DNA of 64,000 nt from Blautia coccoides (GTDB lineage Bacteria; Bacillota; Clostridia; Lachnospirales; Lachnospiraceae). Within the stretch, counting starts at the first letter, position 1. The number at the start of each line of letters is the position of its first letter. The DNA lies in NCBI RefSeq assembly GCF_034355335.1, contig NZ_CP136422.1, positions 5,926,501 to 5,990,500 of the forward strand, in the 5' to 3' direction. Below are positions 17,909 through 27,809 of this stretch, one piece after another. The position numbers and the translations under genes were made by a program. Under the pieces are notes generated by a model. The model was given only the letters and a program-made list of their open reading frames with translations, was not told where the DNA came from and ran no database searches.

Positions 17909-19699
17909 ATGAGACGATTCCTCTCCCTTCGTTCTAAAATTTTCTTGTATATTTTTATTTTCATGGCGATACCCATCATTGCCATCACTTATATTGCCAA
18001 CAAAATGTCTGCTAATTCTCTGCTTGAACAGACAAGGATCAACGATCTGCAGACTATCGGCTGCCTACAGGAATCCACTGACACACTTCTTGACTCTGTT
18101 GAAAGCCTGGGCAGCATCATTGCCTCAGATCAATCCGTTCAGGAGTACCTTTCCGCTTCCTACAGTCTGTCACGTGAACAGCCTGATGCTTATTATTCCC
18201 TTGATTTCGGAACATTGGCTGCGCCCTATCTGAATTCAGCCGATTTTCTTCTGGGTGCCAGTCTCTTAAATACTGATTTTGCCTTTGTGGGAGAACAGAA
18301 ATATAATAAAAACCAGTTATCCTGGCATTTTAACCGGTCTCTTCTCTCCGACTGTGAAAAAGGCCGTTTTATCTGGACAACCCCGCATATGCTCATTGAT
18401 GCCGAAACCAGCGAGCTTTCCTGGGCAGTCTCCTGTGTTACGCCTGTGTTCAAAGATGATACGCTTCTTGGATACCTGACACTCTATATGGACAGGAGCC
18501 GCCTGGACAGGATCACCAAGAATCTTTCAGACAATGTATATATCATCAATGACGCTGAGCTGAGTTCAAATACAAAGGCTGTGCTGCAGGAGTGTTATAT
18601 CATCTCCGATAAGACATATTCATCAAGCAAATTTAATCCTTACACAGCCAGCTTCTATTATAAGAGTAAGATCAACTATAATTATCTGGTAAATAACAGC
18701 AGTATTATCACATCCTCCAATGGACAGAAGGTCACTGTGACTTCCCAGAAATACCCGCGGATGGGGTGGGTTTACCTAATCGTTTCACCGTTTTCAAATA
18801 TCAGCCAATTGGTGCTTACCCATCTGTCTCAGATTTTTATTACCTGCGTAGCCTGTATTGTTTTTGCCCTTGTGTCTGCGTATTCCATTTCCCGCATTAT
18901 AACAGGGCCTATTTTTTCACTCAACAAGACCATGGAAAAAGTAAAAAACGGGAATCTGGATGTGCGGCAGGAAAATATGCCAAATGATGAAATCGGAATG
19001 CTGGGACAGACTTTCAATTCTCTGCTGGACCGTATCTCAGAGCTGATGGATAATATCAGGGAACAGCAGAAAAATAAGCGCAAGCTGCAGCTTCAACTCA
19101 TTCAGGCACAGGTAAAGCCTCATTTTTTGTATAATGTGCTTGAAATGGTAAACAGCTTCATACGTGACCACATGGAAGATCACGCGCTTGATTCCATAGC
19201 GCATCTGGCTAACTTTTACAGAACCTCATTGAGCGACGGACATGATATCATCAGTATCGGCAAAGAAGTAAGTATGACTGAAAACTATTTAAGTCTTCAG
19301 CAGCTTCGCTACATAGAATTTATGGAATTTTCTTTAGATATATCTGATGAGATAAGGTCCTGCCAGATCCCTAAGCTCACCCTGCAGCCCTTGGTAGAGA
19401 ACGCGATTTATCATGGATTAAAAGCAAAATGTGAAAAAGGAGAGCTGAAAGTATCCGGCTATCTAAAAAATGAAAGGATTTATTTTGAGATTTACGACAG
19501 CGGAGCCGGCATGGACAGTGAGACTATAACGTCCATCTATAACTCCCTGAAAGAAGAACGGATGACAACAGATTTTGGTATAACCAACATTATAAAGAGA
19601 CTGAATATACACTTCAATAATAAGGCGGAAATTGAAATCCATAGTGAACCAGGCAGGTATTCCCTGTTTATCCTTTCATTTCCCGCTGTTGATCTATAA
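17909..19699 (+). CDS. Sensor histidine kinase, YesM family
   Basis: 596 residues. A membrane segment at about 10-30 and a second at about 305-330 enclose an extracellular Cache-like sensor region. HAMP follows (about 325-380, GPIFSLNKTMEKVKNGNLDV). The His_kinase domain (PF06580 type) has the phosphorylated His405 in QAQVKPHFLYNVLEM, and the ATPase domain has LQPLVENAIYHGLK and DSGAGMD. It should phosphorylate the response regulator encoded 15 bp downstream. Such pairs usually sense oligosaccharides, either directly or with the neighbouring binding protein. Confidence 0.93.
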   Translation: MRRFLSLRSKIFLYIFIFMAIPIIAITYIANKMSANSLLEQTRINDLQTIGCLQESTDTLLDSVESLGSIIASDQSVQEYLSASYSLSREQPDAYYSLDFGTLAAPYLNSADFLLGASLLNTDFAFVGEQKYNKNQLSWHFNRSLLSDCEKGRFIWTTPHMLIDAETSELSWAVSCVTPVFKDDTLLGYLTLYMDRSRLDRITKNLSDNVYIINDAELSSNTKAVLQECYIISDKTYSSSKFNPYTASFYYKSKINYNYLVNNSSIITSSNGQKVTVTSQKYPRMGWVYLIVSPFSNISQLVLTHLSQIFITCVACIVFALVSAYSISRIITGPIFSLNKTMEKVKNGNLDVRQENMPNDEIGMLGQTFNSLLDRISELMDNIREQQKNKRKLQLQLIQAQVKPHFLYNVLEMVNSFIRDHMEDHALDSIAHLANFYRTSLSDGHDIISIGKEVSMTENYLSLQQLRYIEFMEFSLDISDEIRSCQIPKLTLQPLVENAIYHGLKAKCEKGELKVSGYLKNERIYFEIYDSGAGMDSETITSIYNSLKEERMTTDFGITNIIKRLNIHFNNKAEIEIHSEPGRYSLFILSFPAVDL

Positions 19700-19714
19700 A
19701 GAGGAGGGCAAGCC

Positions 19715-21253
19715 ATGCTGGAGGTTGTACTGATCGACGATGAATACTTTTTCCGGAATTCTCTGAAAAGGGCAATCCCCTGGGAAGAAATGGGGTTTCA
19801 GATTACCGGAGACGCTAACAATGGCAGGGATGGATTCCGGCTGATCTGTGATAAGCAGCCTGACATTGCTGTTATAGACATTAACATGCCCCTGATCAAC
19901 GGGCTTGAATTGATTGAAAAACTACGCAAAGAGCAGATACCCTGTAAGTGTATACTGCTTACAGGATACAGTGACTTCAAATATGCCCAGCAGGCGATCC
20001 GGCTCAATGTTTCGGAATATATATTGAAACCGGTTGATTTTTCTCTGCTCACGGAATCCCTTAATAATCTGAAACAGGAAATTTCACAGGAACAGGAACA
20101 GCAATTCCATGTCAAAGCTCTGGAAGAGCACAGAATGAGGTATATCAAGGAACATTTCCTTCTGGACATTATAGACGGACACGTATCCTTTAACAAACTG
20201 CAGCTTTCATCCTATTTGGAGGAACTGCATATTTCAGTTTCATTTGACAGTTACGTTGTCTGTATTCTGGAGATGCCCGAGATTCACGCGTCTAATATAG
20301 AGGATATACGAAAACACCTGGAAAACACTCTGTTCCAGGATGGAAAGAGTGAAATTTTCGTCACCCATCACTCCCAAATATGCCTCATATGTGAGACCGA
20401 AAGCCTTGAGCATCTAAAGAAAGAAACGGAAACACTGACGGAATTTCTTCAGCACCGGGTATCTGCGTTTCATATGGGTGTGAGTGCATTACACAGAGGC
20501 GCACAGGAAATAATAATCGCTTATAAAGAGGCTTCTGTCTGTCTGAAAAACGCACGCAGCTTTGAGCACAGCCTTCTCTTTTACGAGGAATGGAACCTGA
20601 CCGCTTACCGTATACCGGAAACCGTGCTGGCTGATGTGAAAAAGCTGATTCGCCGGCGGGACCTGGTAAATATCACAGAGACGCTTGGTCACTTATACGA
20701 TACTTTCCGTGAAAAAAAGCTTTCTTATGACAATATCATTTTCTGCACCTATGAACTGCTCTCCTCTCTGTTATCCGCTTTGAATGAACAGAACTCCATA
20801 AATTGTTTTCTCTTCCGAGATTCCCGCAGTCTCTCCGACACACTGGACAACTTTCGTTCTTGTGATGAGATCAGGCGCTGGATGATCGATATGTTTACAG
20901 AGCAGCTCAGCCAGGAGAATCCTACCGCATCAATATGCGCTGTCACCCGCAATGTTCAGGACTATATACTGCAGAATTATAGTGATCCCGAGCTGACCAT
21001 TGAGGATATCGCCCGGAATCTGTTCCAGAATTACAGTTATCTCTGTTATTGTTTTAAACGCGACCAGGGTATTACCATAAATGATTACATTAACCAGATC
21101 CGGCTAAATAAGGCACTAGAGCTTTTTGATTCCGGCGTGGACAATGTAGGCTATGTGGCTGAAGCCACCGGTTTTAACAATGCCGGCTACTTCAGCAGGA
21201 AGTTTAAGAAATTCGTGGGTCTTTCTCCCAGTGAATATGTCAAAACTCTTTAA
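19715..21253 (+). CDS. Response regulator with AraC-type DNA-binding domain, YesN family
   Basis: 512 residues. The receiver domain (1-120) has the acidic pair D8/D9, the phosphoacceptor Asp55 in IAVIDINMPL, and Lys in YILKPVDF. A middle region of about 280 residues without a clear domain follows, and the C-terminal AraC HTH (about 410-512) ends with YVAEATGFNNAGYFSRKFKKFVGLSPSEY. GAGGAGG precedes the start. It is the likely activator of the divergent ABC/glycosidase operon through the direct repeats at 17847-17877. Confidence 0.93.
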   Translation: MLEVVLIDDEYFFRNSLKRAIPWEEMGFQITGDANNGRDGFRLICDKQPDIAVIDINMPLINGLELIEKLRKEQIPCKCILLTGYSDFKYAQQAIRLNVSEYILKPVDFSLLTESLNNLKQEISQEQEQQFHVKALEEHRMRYIKEHFLLDIIDGHVSFNKLQLSSYLEELHISVSFDSYVVCILEMPEIHASNIEDIRKHLENTLFQDGKSEIFVTHHSQICLICETESLEHLKKETETLTEFLQHRVSAFHMGVSALHRGAQEIIIAYKEASVCLKNARSFEHSLLFYEEWNLTAYRIPETVLADVKKLIRRRDLVNITETLGHLYDTFREKKLSYDNIIFCTYELLSSLLSALNEQNSINCFLFRDSRSLSDTLDNFRSCDEIRRWMIDMFTEQLSQENPTASICAVTRNVQDYILQNYSDPELTIEDIARNLFQNYSYLCYCFKRDQGITINDYINQIRLNKALELFDSGVDNVGYVAEATGFNNAGYFSRKFKKFVGLSPSEYVKTL

Positions 21254-21339
21254 GCTTACCCTGAAAAGGCACTGTTCACTCTTGGCCATAAATCCGGTAA
21301 CCCTGAATGATGCCCCATAAATGTATACCCGAAAAGGGG

Positions 21340-21368
21340 TTGTATCCGGCAAAAAAATCTCTTATAAT
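21340..21368 (+). promoter_or_regulatory. Promoter of the D-Ala-D-Ala carboxypeptidase gene
   Basis: TTGTAT (21340-21345), 17 bp, TATAAT (21363-21368), placed 32 bp before the GTG start. The upstream part of the intergenic stretch holds nothing else recognisable. Confidence 0.55.
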
Positions 21369-21400
21369 AAAAAAAGCCTTTAAGAAACGAGGATTTTATT

Positions 21401-22954
21401 GTGAAAAAAACCAGACTATGGATAAATGCCCTGATCCTGTCATCCTGCCTTCTCCTAGGCATGGGACAGACCACCGTATACGGAACCGCACAGGACGCGG
21501 CACAGGCCCCTGCTGATCCCGGTGGTGCTGCTGATCCCAACGCACCGGCTGATCCCAATGCGCCGGCTGAAGCTCCCAAAGACCCCAATGCACCGCCGGA
21601 CAGCTATAACTGGGAGGTTCAGTCTGACGCCGTCCCCGGATGGCCCACAGGCCCACAGGTGGCTGCGGAGACCGCAATACTTATGGACGCGGAGACGGGC
21701 CAGATACTCTACGCCAAAGGCATAGACGAAAAGAGATACCCGGCAAGCACCACGAAGATCATGACAGCTCTGATCGCCATTGAGAACAGCACCCTGACTG
21801 ATGAGGTCACCTTTTCAGCCGAAGCTGTAAACGGTATAGAACCCGGCAGCACCCATATTGGCATCAAGCCCGGGGAAATCCTCACCATGGAACAGAGCTT
21901 ATACGCGGTTCTCCTGGCTTCCGCCAATGAGGTTTCTTCCGGTGTGGCAGAATTTGTAGGCGGCAGTATCCCGGATTTTGTGAACATGATGAATAGCAGG
22001 GCAGAGGAACTGGGATGTAAAAACACCCATTTTGTCAACGCCAACGGCCTTCATGACCCGGAACACTACACTACAGCCAGGGATCTTGCCAATATCGCCA
22101 GGGAAGCTTTTAAAAATGAGACCTTCCGCAAGATCATAGCCACAGAATATTACATTGAACCAAAGACAAACATTACAGACGAAGAGCGCTGGCTGAACAA
22201 TCATCATAAGATGCTCGTATCCGGTGATCTGCATTATGACGGATGTCTGGGAGGAAAAACGGGATATACCAGCGATGCAGGGAACTCCCTTGTGACATAT
22301 GCCCAGAGAAACGGCATGTACCTTATCTCTGTGGTCCTGGCTGACAATGCTGTCTATCAGTATCCGGATACCGCAGCACTGCTGGATTATGGATTCTCCA
22401 ATTTTCACAAGACAGTCCTTGCCCAGAAAGGGGAAATCCGGTGCCTGAAGCCGCTGCCTATTGAACATTACCTCTACAACCTGACTAAGTCCAAAATGAT
22501 GACGCGTTATACCGATACCGCAACAGCAAATCTGCCCGCCAACCTGCCGGCTGAGGATCTGACCCGGAAGACCACTCTGGATAAAAAGGTTCTGACTACA
22601 GATTATTATCTGGGTGAAGAGTTACTGGCTACCGCTCATGCAGAGGTCTGTCCAACCCTTACTCTGTCCGAATTCCTGGCCGCTGCCAAGGACTCCCCTG
22701 CCAATACAGCCAGAGCGGCTGCTCAGAACAACACAGCGGGCAGCGCTGCTGCAGAGAGGACTCCCAAAACCTCTTCCAGTTCACTTGGTGACTTCTTTCA
22801 GGAACTTAAATACAATTTCCAAAACATGCCCAAGTGGAAATACCCCGCGCTTCTCTTTCTGCTGTCAGCAGTTATCTTCTATATCGTACTTCTCATAATA
22901 AAGATCAAGAGGCACAGGAAGAAGAGAAACAAGAGCAGAAAGAAAAAAAATTGA
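21401..22954 (+). CDS. D-alanyl-D-alanine carboxypeptidase, peptidase family S11
   Basis: 517 residues from GTG. A signal peptide (about 1-30) is followed by a low-complexity stretch with repeats of DPNAP (ADPNAPADPNAP, KDPNAP). The S11 catalytic motifs are complete: SxxK as PASTTKIM (Ser116, Lys119), SxN as ASANEVSS, and KTG as GGKTGYTS. A C-terminal membrane segment (PALLFLLSAVIFYIVLLII) and a very basic tail anchor it in the membrane. It trims the terminal D-Ala of peptidoglycan stem peptides (DacA/DacF type) outside the cell. The Pro-rich linker may span the wall-proximal space. Confidence 0.92.
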   Translation: MKKTRLWINALILSSCLLLGMGQTTVYGTAQDAAQAPADPGGAADPNAPADPNAPAEAPKDPNAPPDSYNWEVQSDAVPGWPTGPQVAAETAILMDAETGQILYAKGIDEKRYPASTTKIMTALIAIENSTLTDEVTFSAEAVNGIEPGSTHIGIKPGEILTMEQSLYAVLLASANEVSSGVAEFVGGSIPDFVNMMNSRAEELGCKNTHFVNANGLHDPEHYTTARDLANIAREAFKNETFRKIIATEYYIEPKTNITDEERWLNNHHKMLVSGDLHYDGCLGGKTGYTSDAGNSLVTYAQRNGMYLISVVLADNAVYQYPDTAALLDYGFSNFHKTVLAQKGEIRCLKPLPIEHYLYNLTKSKMMTRYTDTATANLPANLPAEDLTRKTTLDKKVLTTDYYLGEELLATAHAEVCPTLTLSEFLAAAKDSPANTARAAAQNNTAGSAAAERTPKTSSSSLGDFFQELKYNFQNMPKWKYPALLFLLSAVIFYIVLLIIKIKRHRKKRNKSRKKKN

Positions 22955-22989
22955 TATGTCTGTACTGACATATTCTAAAATCGAATACA

Positions 22990-23040
22990 AAACCCCATCG
23001 GAAGACCGCCGACTAAACCGGCAGCTTTCCGATGGGGTTT
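22990..23040. terminator. Bidirectional terminator between carboxypeptidase and exonuclease genes
   Basis: AAACCCCATCGGAA and TTCCGATGGGGTTT form the outer stem, with an inner CCGCCG/CGGC part. T-runs or A-runs flank both sides (TTTTTCTC on plus; TTTTGTATTC on minus), fitting two convergent genes. Confidence 0.85.
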
Positions 23041-23046
23041 TTCTCT

Positions 23047-24003
23047 TTAATAATATTCCTGGTGTCTCTTCGCACGCCTTTTCTTTCTCAGCATATCTCT
23101 CTTACGCCTTACTTCCTCGGCTTCTTCCTCGGTGATCTTCTTAACTGTTTTGACCACATAGTATTTTCCCTCATCAGTCCTTTTCAGCCTTGCTTTGCCC
23201 CGGAAATACCCATGTTCAGGACAGTAGGCCAGACACATGTGAGTCTTGGGGTTAAGGGAAAACCAGCGTATCTTTTTCTTCGCGGTTTTGTCGCAGAAAA
23301 AGCAGCGGGTACTCACCACTTCACGGTCCTTCATGGCATCCTCTTTTGTGGGGAATTCTCTGGAAATGTATTTGGAATAATCATCAAATACCGTGTGGAT
23401 TTCCTCGCTCTTTGACTTGGGGTTCTGATAGCAGTCGATTGAAAAAAACTTTCTCACCGTATCCATAGGCAGCCGGGCGAATATCTCAGCAGTGTAGGCA
23501 GCGTCGTTCAGCGCCCGGTGAAAATTTTCTCCTTTGTCCAGTTTCATATAGTCAATGGCGTATTCCAGGGAACGACTGTTCTTTTCCCCCTCACAGGCGA
23601 TCCCGAACAGCTTCTGTACATCATAATAGCGGAGCGGTCCTTCCAGAAGGTATGTCAGCCTGTAGTATTTCATATTGCGCTGCAGCTCCACCAGGTCGGA
23701 GGGTCCCCAGGTACAGAACATCACATCCTCCCCGCACCATTTCAGGAATCTGCGGATGGCCTTGGAAAAAGGGACTCCGTTTTCCAGTGTCTGTTTATCA
23801 ATATGCAATATTTCTTTTGTGCGGTAGTGCAGCCTGTGGTACACAGAAGGTTTGACGATTTCATGAAACTGTTCTGTCACATTCCTGTTCTCATCCAGCT
23901 TCACGGCTCCTATTTCGATAATCTCAAAAGGCAGCCTCTTATTCTCCCTGTCCTTACCATAGGGGCACTGATTCCATTCCAAATCAAATACAATATAGTT
24001 CAT
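23047..24003 (-). CDS. 3'-5' exonuclease of the DnaQ/DEDDh family
   Basis: 318 residues. The Exo I motif is YIVFDLEWNQ (D7, E9), Exo II lies around FCTWGPSDLVEL, and Exo III is FHRALNDAAYTAEI with His and Asp. The domain covers residues 1 to about 185 and resembles KapD/ERI-1-like RNases and exonucleases. The remaining 130 residues hold a Cys pair CFFCDKTAKKK and a second CPEHGYF, possibly a small zinc site, and a Lys/Arg-rich tail. Its nucleic acid substrate cannot be told. Confidence 0.85.
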   Translation of the reverse strand: MNYIVFDLEWNQCPYGKDRENKRLPFEIIEIGAVKLDENRNVTEQFHEIVKPSVYHRLHYRTKEILHIDKQTLENGVPFSKAIRRFLKWCGEDVMFCTWGPSDLVELQRNMKYYRLTYLLEGPLRYYDVQKLFGIACEGEKNSRSLEYAIDYMKLDKGENFHRALNDAAYTAEIFARLPMDTVRKFFSIDCYQNPKSKSEEIHTVFDDYSKYISREFPTKEDAMKDREVVSTRCFFCDKTAKKKIRWFSLNPKTHMCLAYCPEHGYFRGKARLKRTDEGKYYVVKTVKKITEEEAEEVRRKRDMLRKKRRAKRHQEYY

Positions 24004-24065
24004 AATTAAGTCCTGCAGCTCTCTTTATATTTGTTCCCGGCAGCCCGTGGTTTTCATCTTTTTTG

Positions 24066-24094
24066 ATTTTACCATTATTCTCTGTAAGGTGCAA
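24066..24094 (-). promoter_or_regulatory. Promoter of the exonuclease gene
   Basis: On the minus strand TTGCAC (24094-24089), 17 bp, TAAAAT (24071-24066), some 62 bp before the start codon at 24003. Confidence 0.45.
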
Positions 24095-24116
24095 CATGGC
24101 ATTCTCATTCATGTTG

Positions 24117-24151
24117 TACAAAAAATTTTAGATTATCTAAAAATTTTTGTA
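24117..24151. repeat. 35-bp near-perfect palindrome upstream of the NCS2 permease
   Basis: The arms 24117-24133 and 24135-24151 are 17 nt each around one central T and differ at a single position. The sequence is A/T-rich (TACAAAAAATTTTAGAT). It ends 7 bp before the -35 box of the permease promoter, which would fit an operator or a hairpin. No matching regulator is encoded next to it. Confidence 0.55.
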
Positions 24152-24158
24152 ATTTTCA

Positions 24159-24187
24159 TTGACTATAGCTCGCTGATTTGCTAATAT
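24159..24187 (+). promoter_or_regulatory. Promoter of the NCS2 permease gene
   Basis: TTGACT (24159-24164), 17 bp, TAATAT (24182-24187). The following leader of about 100 nt shows no purine-riboswitch core that I can recognise. Confidence 0.5.
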
Positions 24188-24289
24188 TATAGTAATCTAA
24201 CATACCGTGTTTCATAAAATGTTTCCGGGGACAGCAGTTTGACCATGCGGCCATGATGTTTCGGAAAATCAAATGGGGGTAATTACATA

Positions 24290-25621
24290 ATGAAAGGAAT
24301 GGAAATCGGTAAAGGAAGTATCTTTGAACTGGAAGGCATTCCCGCGTTTCGTCAGGTACTGCCGCTGGCACTGCAGCATGTAGTCGCCATGATCGTCGGC
24401 TGTGTTACACCAGCCATTATTGTTTCAGGAGCCGTCAGCGGAGGAGGTATGTCTCAGGGAGACAAGGTCATCCTCATTCAGGCTGCTCTTTTTGTGTCCG
24501 CAATCTCTACACTGCTCCAGCTCTTTCCTCTGGGCAGCAAAAGCGGATTCCACATCGGCTCCTCCCTGCCCGTCATCATGGGCGTCAGCTTTGCCTATGT
24601 GCCCAGTATGCAGGCCATTGCCGAGGGATACGGCGTTGCAACCATACTCGGCTCTCAGATCGTAGGTGGATGCGTGGCTGTTGTAGTTGGACTGCTGGTA
24701 AGGAAGATCAGGGTATTCTTTCCGCCTCTGATCACGGGAACCGTTGTGTTCACCATCGGTCTCTCCCTGTATCCCACAGCCATCAACTATATGGCAGGCG
24801 GCACCAGCAGTGAGACCTACGGCTCCTGGGAGAACTGGGCTGTGGCTATCTTTACGCTTGTCATTGTAACTGTATTGAACCATTTCGGAAAAGGAATCGT
24901 GAAGCTGGCTTCTATCCTGATCGGAATGCTTGCGGGATATGTGGTCTCTGCTTTTTTTGGCATGGTGAGTTTCAGCAGTGTGGCCTCAGCCAGCGTATTC
25001 CAGTTTCCGCAGGTTATGCATTTCGGCATCAATTTTGAAGTGTCCTCCTGTGTGGCCATCGGTCTTCTCTTTGCCATTAATTCCGTGCAGGCAATCGGTG
25101 ACTTCACGGCAACCACAGTGGGCGGTCTAGGAAGAGAGCCAAGTGACAAGGAACTGCAGGGCGGAATCGTGGGTTATGGTATTATGAATATCATCGGCGC
25201 CGCCTTCGGCGGACTTCCCACAGCCACCTACAGCCAGAATGTAGGTATCGTGGCAACCACAAAGGTTGTAAACCGCTGTGTCCTGGGACTGGCAGCCATT
25301 ATCCTGGGCGTAGCCGGACTGATACCCAAATTTTCAGCGCTGCTCACCACGATCCCTCAATGCGTCCTGGGCGGTGCCACTGTATCTGTCTTCGCGTCCA
25401 TTGCCATGACGGGCATGAAACTGATCACCTCTGAGGATATGAACTACAGGAACACTTCCATTGTAGGTCTGGCGGCTGCCCTCGGAATGGGCATCTCACA
25501 GGCATCCGCAGCGCTGGCCACTTTCCCAAGCTGGGTAACCATGATCTTCGGCAAGTCCCCGGTGGTGTTGGCGACACTCATAGCTATATTACTGAATATT
25601 ATTCTACCGAAAGAAGAATAG
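24290..25621 (+). CDS. NCS2 family uracil/xanthine permease
   Basis: 443 residues with about 12-14 membrane segments. The nucleobase-ascorbate transporter motifs are visible: LQHVVAMIVGCVTPAII near the N-terminus, and the substrate-binding region AIGDFTATTVGG, then GGLPTATYSQNVGIVATTKV, which resembles UraA/PbuX proton symporters. The exact base (uracil, xanthine or urate) is uncertain, although the QNVG word after a Thr-rich stretch is shared by both groups. Start ATG follows TGGGGGT. Single gene, ended by the hairpin at 25694. Confidence 0.9.
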   Translation: MKGMEIGKGSIFELEGIPAFRQVLPLALQHVVAMIVGCVTPAIIVSGAVSGGGMSQGDKVILIQAALFVSAISTLLQLFPLGSKSGFHIGSSLPVIMGVSFAYVPSMQAIAEGYGVATILGSQIVGGCVAVVVGLLVRKIRVFFPPLITGTVVFTIGLSLYPTAINYMAGGTSSETYGSWENWAVAIFTLVIVTVLNHFGKGIVKLASILIGMLAGYVVSAFFGMVSFSSVASASVFQFPQVMHFGINFEVSSCVAIGLLFAINSVQAIGDFTATTVGGLGREPSDKELQGGIVGYGIMNIIGAAFGGLPTATYSQNVGIVATTKVVNRCVLGLAAIILGVAGLIPKFSALLTTIPQCVLGGATVSVFASIAMTGMKLITSEDMNYRNTSIVGLAAALGMGISQASAALATFPSWVTMIFGKSPVVLATLIAILLNIILPKEE

Positions 25622-25693
25622 AAGGGAACTGTTCAGTAGGTCTGTGCCTTTCCTGCGCTGACCATAAGAAAACGTTCAGCAGCCAGGCAAAAA

Positions 25694-25755
25694 CCGGCCC
25701 CTGCCTTTATAACCCAAAACATTTAGCTGTTTCGGTTATAAGCGGCAGAGGCCGG
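25694..25755. terminator. Bidirectional terminator between NCS2 permease and ftsH
   Basis: The outer stem CCGGCC/GGCCGG (25694-25699 and 25750-25755) extends through CTGCC/GGCAG and TTATAACC/GGTTATAA. Plus-strand exit has ATTTATTTTTG and minus-strand exit TTTTTGCC, so it serves both convergent genes. Confidence 0.8.
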
Positions 25756-25767
25756 ATTTATTTTTGT

Positions 25768-27639
25768 CTATTCCTCTGTTTCTATTGCCTGCGGTTCCTG
25801 ATTCTCCTGGATCTGAGGCAGCGGGGTATTCAAAATATTCATGAACTCTTCCCCTGTTATAGTCTCATTTTCAAAGAGGTATTTTGCCAGTTCGTGAAGC
25901 TTGCCGATGTTGTCTTTCAGAATCTTATAGGCTTTTTCATGCTGTACCCTAACCAGTTCCACAACCTTTTTGTCGATCAGGGTCTGGGTTTCAAAGGAGC
26001 ATGACAGAGAGGAATCCCCGCCCAGGTACTGATTGGTCATGCTCTCCATGGCAACCATGTCGAACTCATCACTCATACCGAATCTGGTTATCATGCCGCG
26101 GGCCAGCTTGGTAGCCTGCTCAATATCATTGGAGGCGCCTGTTGTGACGGAATGGAAGATCAGCTCCTCCGCCGCCCGTCCTCCTGTGAAGGTGGCAATT
26201 TTATTCTCCAGCTCCTCTTTGGACATGAGGAAATGCTCGCCGTCCTCCACCTGCATAGTGTAGCCCAGCGCACCGGATGTTCTGGGGATAATGGTGATCT
26301 TATGGACCGGCGCGGAATCCGTCTGCATGGCTGCGACCAGCGCATGGCCTATCTCATGGTAAGAGACAATAAGCTTCTCTTTCTCGGAAAGCACACGGTT
26401 CTTCTTCTGATATCCCGCAATGACCACCTCTATGCTCTCCTCCATATCTGCCTGGGTTGCGAATTTTCTTCTGTCACGGACAGCCCGAAGCGCCGCTTCA
26501 TTCACAATATTGGCAAGCTCTGCTCCGGACGCGCCGGAAGCCGCTTTTGCAATATCCCGGAAATTCACATTATCGGAAATCTTGATCTTCTTTGCATGTA
26601 CCTTCAAAATCTCCTCGCGTCCCTGCAGATCGGGAAGCTCTACAGGTATACGTCTGTCAAAACGTCCCGGACGAAGCAGCGCCGGGTCCAAAGAATCCGG
26701 GCGGTTGGTGGCTGCCAGGATCACAACACCTTTGGAGCCGTCAAATCCGTCCATTTCAGTCAGGAGCTGGTTCAATGTCTGCTCACGCTCGTCATTGCCG
26801 CTGATATTGCCGTCACGCTTCTTTCCAATGGTATCAATCTCATCTATAAATACAATACACGGTGCCTTTTCATTGGCCTGCTTGAACAGATCACGCACCT
26901 TGGCAGCACCCATACCAACGAACATCTCTACAAATTCCGAACCGGAGATAGAGAAAAACGGTACATTGGCCTCACCTGCCACAGCCTTTGCCAAGAGTGT
27001 CTTACCGGTTCCGGGAGGGCCTACAAGAAGTGCTCCCTTTGGCATGGACGCACCGATTTCCCGGTATCTGTCGGGGTTGTGGAGATAATCCACGATCTCT
27101 GTCAACAGATCCTTTGCCTCATCCTCGCCGGCCACATCGGAGAACATAATTCCGTTTGTTGATTTTACATAAACCTTTGCATTGCTCTTGCCAAAGCTCA
27201 TGGCTCCGGCTCCGCCTCCCATGCCGCTCATCATCTTTTTGCTCAGCCAGTTACCGATGAACAAGAAAATGGCGATTGGGATGATCCAGGACAACAGAAA
27301 TGTCAGGATGGGAGATTGTTTTGTAGGAATCTCTTTTGCAAACTTTACATCTGCTTTCTCCAGCCGCTCCACTTCCTGCAGATCATTGATCCTTCCTGTC
27401 TTATAAACCTGGGTTTTATCGCCGCTTTTTATGGTATAATAAATAGTGTCATCATCAAGATTTACTTCATCTATCTTGCTGCCTTTCAAGTCACTAAGGA
27501 ACTGGTCATATCTGACCTCCTTGATGCTCCGCTCCGCAATAGACGGCACAAGCAGCGTGTTCAGAAGAACCAAAACAACGATGACAATGGCATAATAAAA
27601 CAATATTGGTTTTTTTGGTTTTTTGTCTTTTATTTCCAT
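25768..27639 (-). CDS. ftsH: ATP-dependent zinc metalloprotease FtsH
   Basis: 623 residues, standard length. Two N-terminal membrane segments (about 12-30 and 110-130) flank an extracytoplasmic domain. The AAA module has Walker [13 protein letters not shown], Walker [10 protein letters not shown], and second region of homology [19 protein letters not shown]. The M41 protease domain has the zinc motif HEIGH in [13 protein letters not shown]; the fourth residue is Gly as usual. The hexamer degrades membrane and short-lived proteins. GGAGGG precedes the start. It is alone on its strand here. Confidence 0.96.
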   Translation of the reverse strand: MEIKDKKPKKPILFYYAIVIVVLVLLNTLLVPSIAERSIKEVRYDQFLSDLKGSKIDEVNLDDDTIYYTIKSGDKTQVYKTGRINDLQEVERLEKADVKFAKEIPTKQSPILTFLLSWIIPIAIFLFIGNWLSKKMMSGMGGGAGAMSFGKSNAKVYVKSTNGIMFSDVAGEDEAKDLLTEIVDYLHNPDRYREIGASMPKGALLVGPPGTGKTLLAKAVAGEANVPFFSISGSEFVEMFVGMGAAKVRDLFKQANEKAPCIVFIDEIDTIGKKRDGNISGNDEREQTLNQLLTEMDGFDGSKGVVILAATNRPDSLDPALLRPGRFDRRIPVELPDLQGREEILKVHAKKIKISDNVNFRDIAKAASGASGAELANIVNEAALRAVRDRRKFATQADMEESIEVVIAGYQKKNRVLSEKEKLIVSYHEIGHALVAAMQTDSAPVHKITIIPRTSGALGYTMQVEDGEHFLMSKEELENKIATFTGGRAAEELIFHSVTTGASNDIEQATKLARGMITRFGMSDEFDMVAMESMTNQYLGGDSSLSCSFETQTLIDKKVVELVRVQHEKAYKILKDNIGKLHELAKYLFENETITGEEFMNILNTPLPQIQENQEPQAIETEE

Positions 27640-27688
27640 ATATTTTCCCTCCGTGATCCCCTGCTCATATCAGGAAATCTCTGTTTTA

Positions 27689-27717
27689 AGTATGCCACTT
27701 TTCATAAAATTATTCAA
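27689..27717 (-). promoter_or_regulatory. Promoter of ftsH
   Basis: Minus strand TTGAAT (27717-27712), 17 bp, CATACT (27694-27689). No heat-shock CIRCE element is seen in this interval. Confidence 0.45.
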
Positions 27718-27809
27718 TGAACAAGGTCTGTTTATTCTATAAAAAATATATGAATTGTTCCTGCACACTCTATAAACAGCATCTATAGACTGCCGAACTT
27801 ATGTCGATC

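Noticed and set aside
24200..24289. Purine riboswitch before the NCS2 permease
   Set aside because: The conserved core words of the guanine/adenine aptamer were not found in the leader.
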